DNA of 64,000 bases from Fischerella thermalis PCC 7521 (GTDB taxonomy: Bacteria; Cyanobacteriota; Cyanobacteriia; Cyanobacteriales; Nostocaceae), in NCBI RefSeq assembly GCF_000317225.1, contig NZ_AJLL01000016.1, forward strand, positions 1 to 64,000, read 5' to 3'. Below, piece after piece: positions 62,814 to 64,000 of the stretch. How positions within the stretch are numbered: the first letter of the stretch is position 1; every line of letters begins with the position of its first letter. The notes below the pieces were generated by a model, which made no database searches, was not told the origin of the DNA, and saw only the letters and a list, made by a program, of their open reading frames with translations. The position numbers were made by a program, and so were the translations under genes.

Positions 62814-63800
62814 CTACACCAAAGCACCACCACAGCTAGAACCACACCCAGCAGTGCAACCATAACAATAAGCCGCAGTTTGGATCTCATCGATCAAATC
62901 TAAGCTACCAGCTGCTAGCAACTTAGCGATCGTCAGATTTTCACCCTCACGAGTTTTTGCAGGTAAATTCATCATCTGGTTGAAGTCGCAATCATACACA
63001 TTACCGAGATAATCAACAGAAAGTTGATCACGACACATCAAATTTTCTACAGTCTTAGGATTAAAATTTGATTCTAAAAACTGTAAGTAAGGTGCATATA
63101 ATTTCTTGTGTTCCAAATGTAATTTAGTTCTGCCTACTGGTAAGTTCGTAATAGTGAAGAGATTATTAAATACAATACCAAAATGCTCTTGTAAGAACAC
63201 CTTGTAATCTTGTTCTAACTTGGCTTGATCTGGAGTCAAGGAAAATTTTTCACTAAAAGCTAGTTGGGGATTATAAACTAAATCTAAAATTAAATTTTGT
63301 TGTTTCCCATAACCAACTTGATTTAACCATTGTAGTGCTTTAATAGAATCATCATACACACCAGCACCACGCATTTTATCAACATTATCTGCTAAATAGC
63401 AGGGTAAAGATGCCACAACTCTCACTTGGTGCTGAGCAAAATATTCTGGTAAATCACCAAATCCATCTTCAAAATAAATAGTTAAATTCGACCGAACTAT
63501 AACCTCTTTCTTTGCTAATTTTGCTGCTTCCACTAAGTATTTAAATCCGTAATTCATTTCTGGCGCACCACCAGTCAAATCAACAATTTTAATCTGCGGA
63601 AATGCACAAATTATTTCAATTAACTGTTCACAAATTTCTGGAGAAAGTTCTTCTATACGTTTTGGTCCTGCTTCTACATGGCAATGAGTACAAGCAAGAT
63701 TACAACGCTTTCCTAAGTTAACTTGTAAAACAGTAATGTGTTGCTTAGTTAAAGGTGAATTAAGTTTGTGTTTGAAAGGTGTTACAGATGTTTGAATCAT
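62814..63800 (-). CDS. arsS: Radical SAM protein of the ArsS (arsenosugar) type
   Basis: A 328-residue radical SAM protein. The [4Fe-4S]/SAM motif is Cys33-x3-Cys37-x2-Cys40 (KRCNLACTHCHVE). DLTGGAPEMN is the GGE-like SAM-binding segment. The C-terminal part is rich in Cys (YCYGCTAGCGSSCGG), as in the ArsS/DUF3641 type, which may bind extra clusters. ArsS is thought to act in arsenosugar biosynthesis by forming the C-As bond to a 5'-deoxyadenosyl group; the family is best known in cyanobacteria. No arsM is adjacent, but the TIGR04283 glycosyltransferase is in the same window. The family call is strong, the substrate inferred. Confidence 0.85.
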   Translation of the reverse strand: MIQTSVTPFKHKLNSPLTKQHITVLQVNLGKRCNLACTHCHVEAGPKRIEELSPEICEQLIEIICAFPQIKIVDLTGGAPEMNYGFKYLVEAAKLAKKEVIVRSNLTIYFEDGFGDLPEYFAQHQVRVVASLPCYLADNVDKMRGAGVYDDSIKALQWLNQVGYGKQQNLILDLVYNPQLAFSEKFSLTPDQAKLEQDYKVFLQEHFGIVFNNLFTITNLPVGRTKLHLEHKKLYAPYLQFLESNFNPKTVENLMCRDQLSVDYLGNVYDCDFNQMMNLPAKTREGENLTIAKLLAAGSLDLIDEIQTAAYCYGCTAGCGSSCGGALV

Positions 63801-63913
63801 AATTCAATAAATATTATCGTGGCAATAATTAGACCTAGCTAGAAAATAGGTGTGGGTGTAGGAGGAGACAAAATTTAATGTTTGTTTGTGTACCAACGTT
63901 CATGAATAGCTAT

Positions 63914-64000
63914 CTTGAAAATAGGTATTGGGGTGTAACCTAACAGCAAACCCATAATCCATCTGTGTTAATCAGTGTGCATCTGTGTTCGATTTTCAAG
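63914..64000 (+). repeat. Dispersed intergenic repeat (CATCTGTG family) with inverted ends
   Basis: Starts CTTGAAAATAG and ends CGATTTTCAAG, giving a 9-bp terminal inverted repeat (CTTGAAAAT / ATTTTCAAG). Between them are AACAGCAAACCCATAATCC and CATCTGTG words. Related to 40857-40953 and 53773-53913. The window ends inside or at the edge of the unit. Confidence 0.7.

Overview
The window looks like chromosomal DNA of a filamentous, probably heterocyst-forming cyanobacterium. The evidence is the frequent octamer GCGATCGC (HIP1) inside and outside genes, many cyanobacteria-restricted families (DUF4327, DUF4336, DUF2993, Mo-nitro_C, NrtS, DevC-like permease, HoxEFUY) and long intergenic spaces filled with degenerate dispersed repeats. 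No rRNA, tRNA, CRISPR array or intact insertion sequence was found.

Layout. (1) 1-4.1 kb: a membrane protein and a glycosyltransferase of the arsenosugar-associated type, a pentapeptide-repeat protein, a GntR-type regulator and an unknown protein. (2) 4.2-11.3 kb, minus strand: a TetR regulator, a periplasmic adaptor, an MFS pump and an RND pump. Two identical AGACC-N4-GGTCT palindromes, one before tetR and one before the adaptor gene, look like its operators. (3) 11.3-13.0 kb: 1.7 kb without an intact gene. (4) 13.0-38.7 kb, plus strand: the most remarkable region. It encodes a 2312-residue enediyne-type (PksE-like) iterative polyketide synthase with tandem ACPs and a C-terminal phosphopantetheinyl transferase. 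With it are three flavin-dependent halogenase-like enzymes, an aldehyde dehydrogenase, a carotenoid-oxygenase-type cleavage enzyme, two DUF1702 (UnbL-type) proteins, a Mo-nitro_C protein, a DUF302 protein and an alcohol dehydrogenase remnant. An NrtABD-like ABC importer, an NrtS-like protein and an extra adjacent accD-accA pair follow. (5) 38.8-43.6 kb: an AhpD-fold protein, DUF2993, DUF4336, a lipoprotein, DUF4327 and a VapC remnant. (6) 43.9-53.8 kb: a fermentative/energy island with PEP synthase, an NDP-forming acyl-CoA synthetase fused to a GNAT domain, and hoxEFUY of the bidirectional hydrogenase without hoxH. (7) 54.0-64 kb: a small membrane protein, feoAB, an unusual P-type ATPase, a lone DevC-like permease, two small conserved proteins and a radical SAM protein of the ArsS type.

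How the genes may work together. The PKS is expected to make a polyene on its ACPs, which its own PPTase could activate. The paired carboxyltransferase genes could supply malonyl-CoA or provide a tolerant target. The carotenoid-oxygenase-like enzyme could cleave a polyene to an aldehyde and the ALDH could oxidise it. The halogenase-like flavoenzymes and DUF1702 proteins could tailor the chain. No thioesterase, UnbU or UnbV homologue, the other usual members of the enediyne cassette, is visible here. The product is therefore more likely an unusual halogenated or oxidised polyene than a classical enediyne. That is inference; the domain and motif assignments are read directly from the translations. 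In region 6, a matched promoter-like element precedes both ppsA and the hox operon, suggesting shared control. The hox transcript ends in a strong hairpin straight after hoxY.
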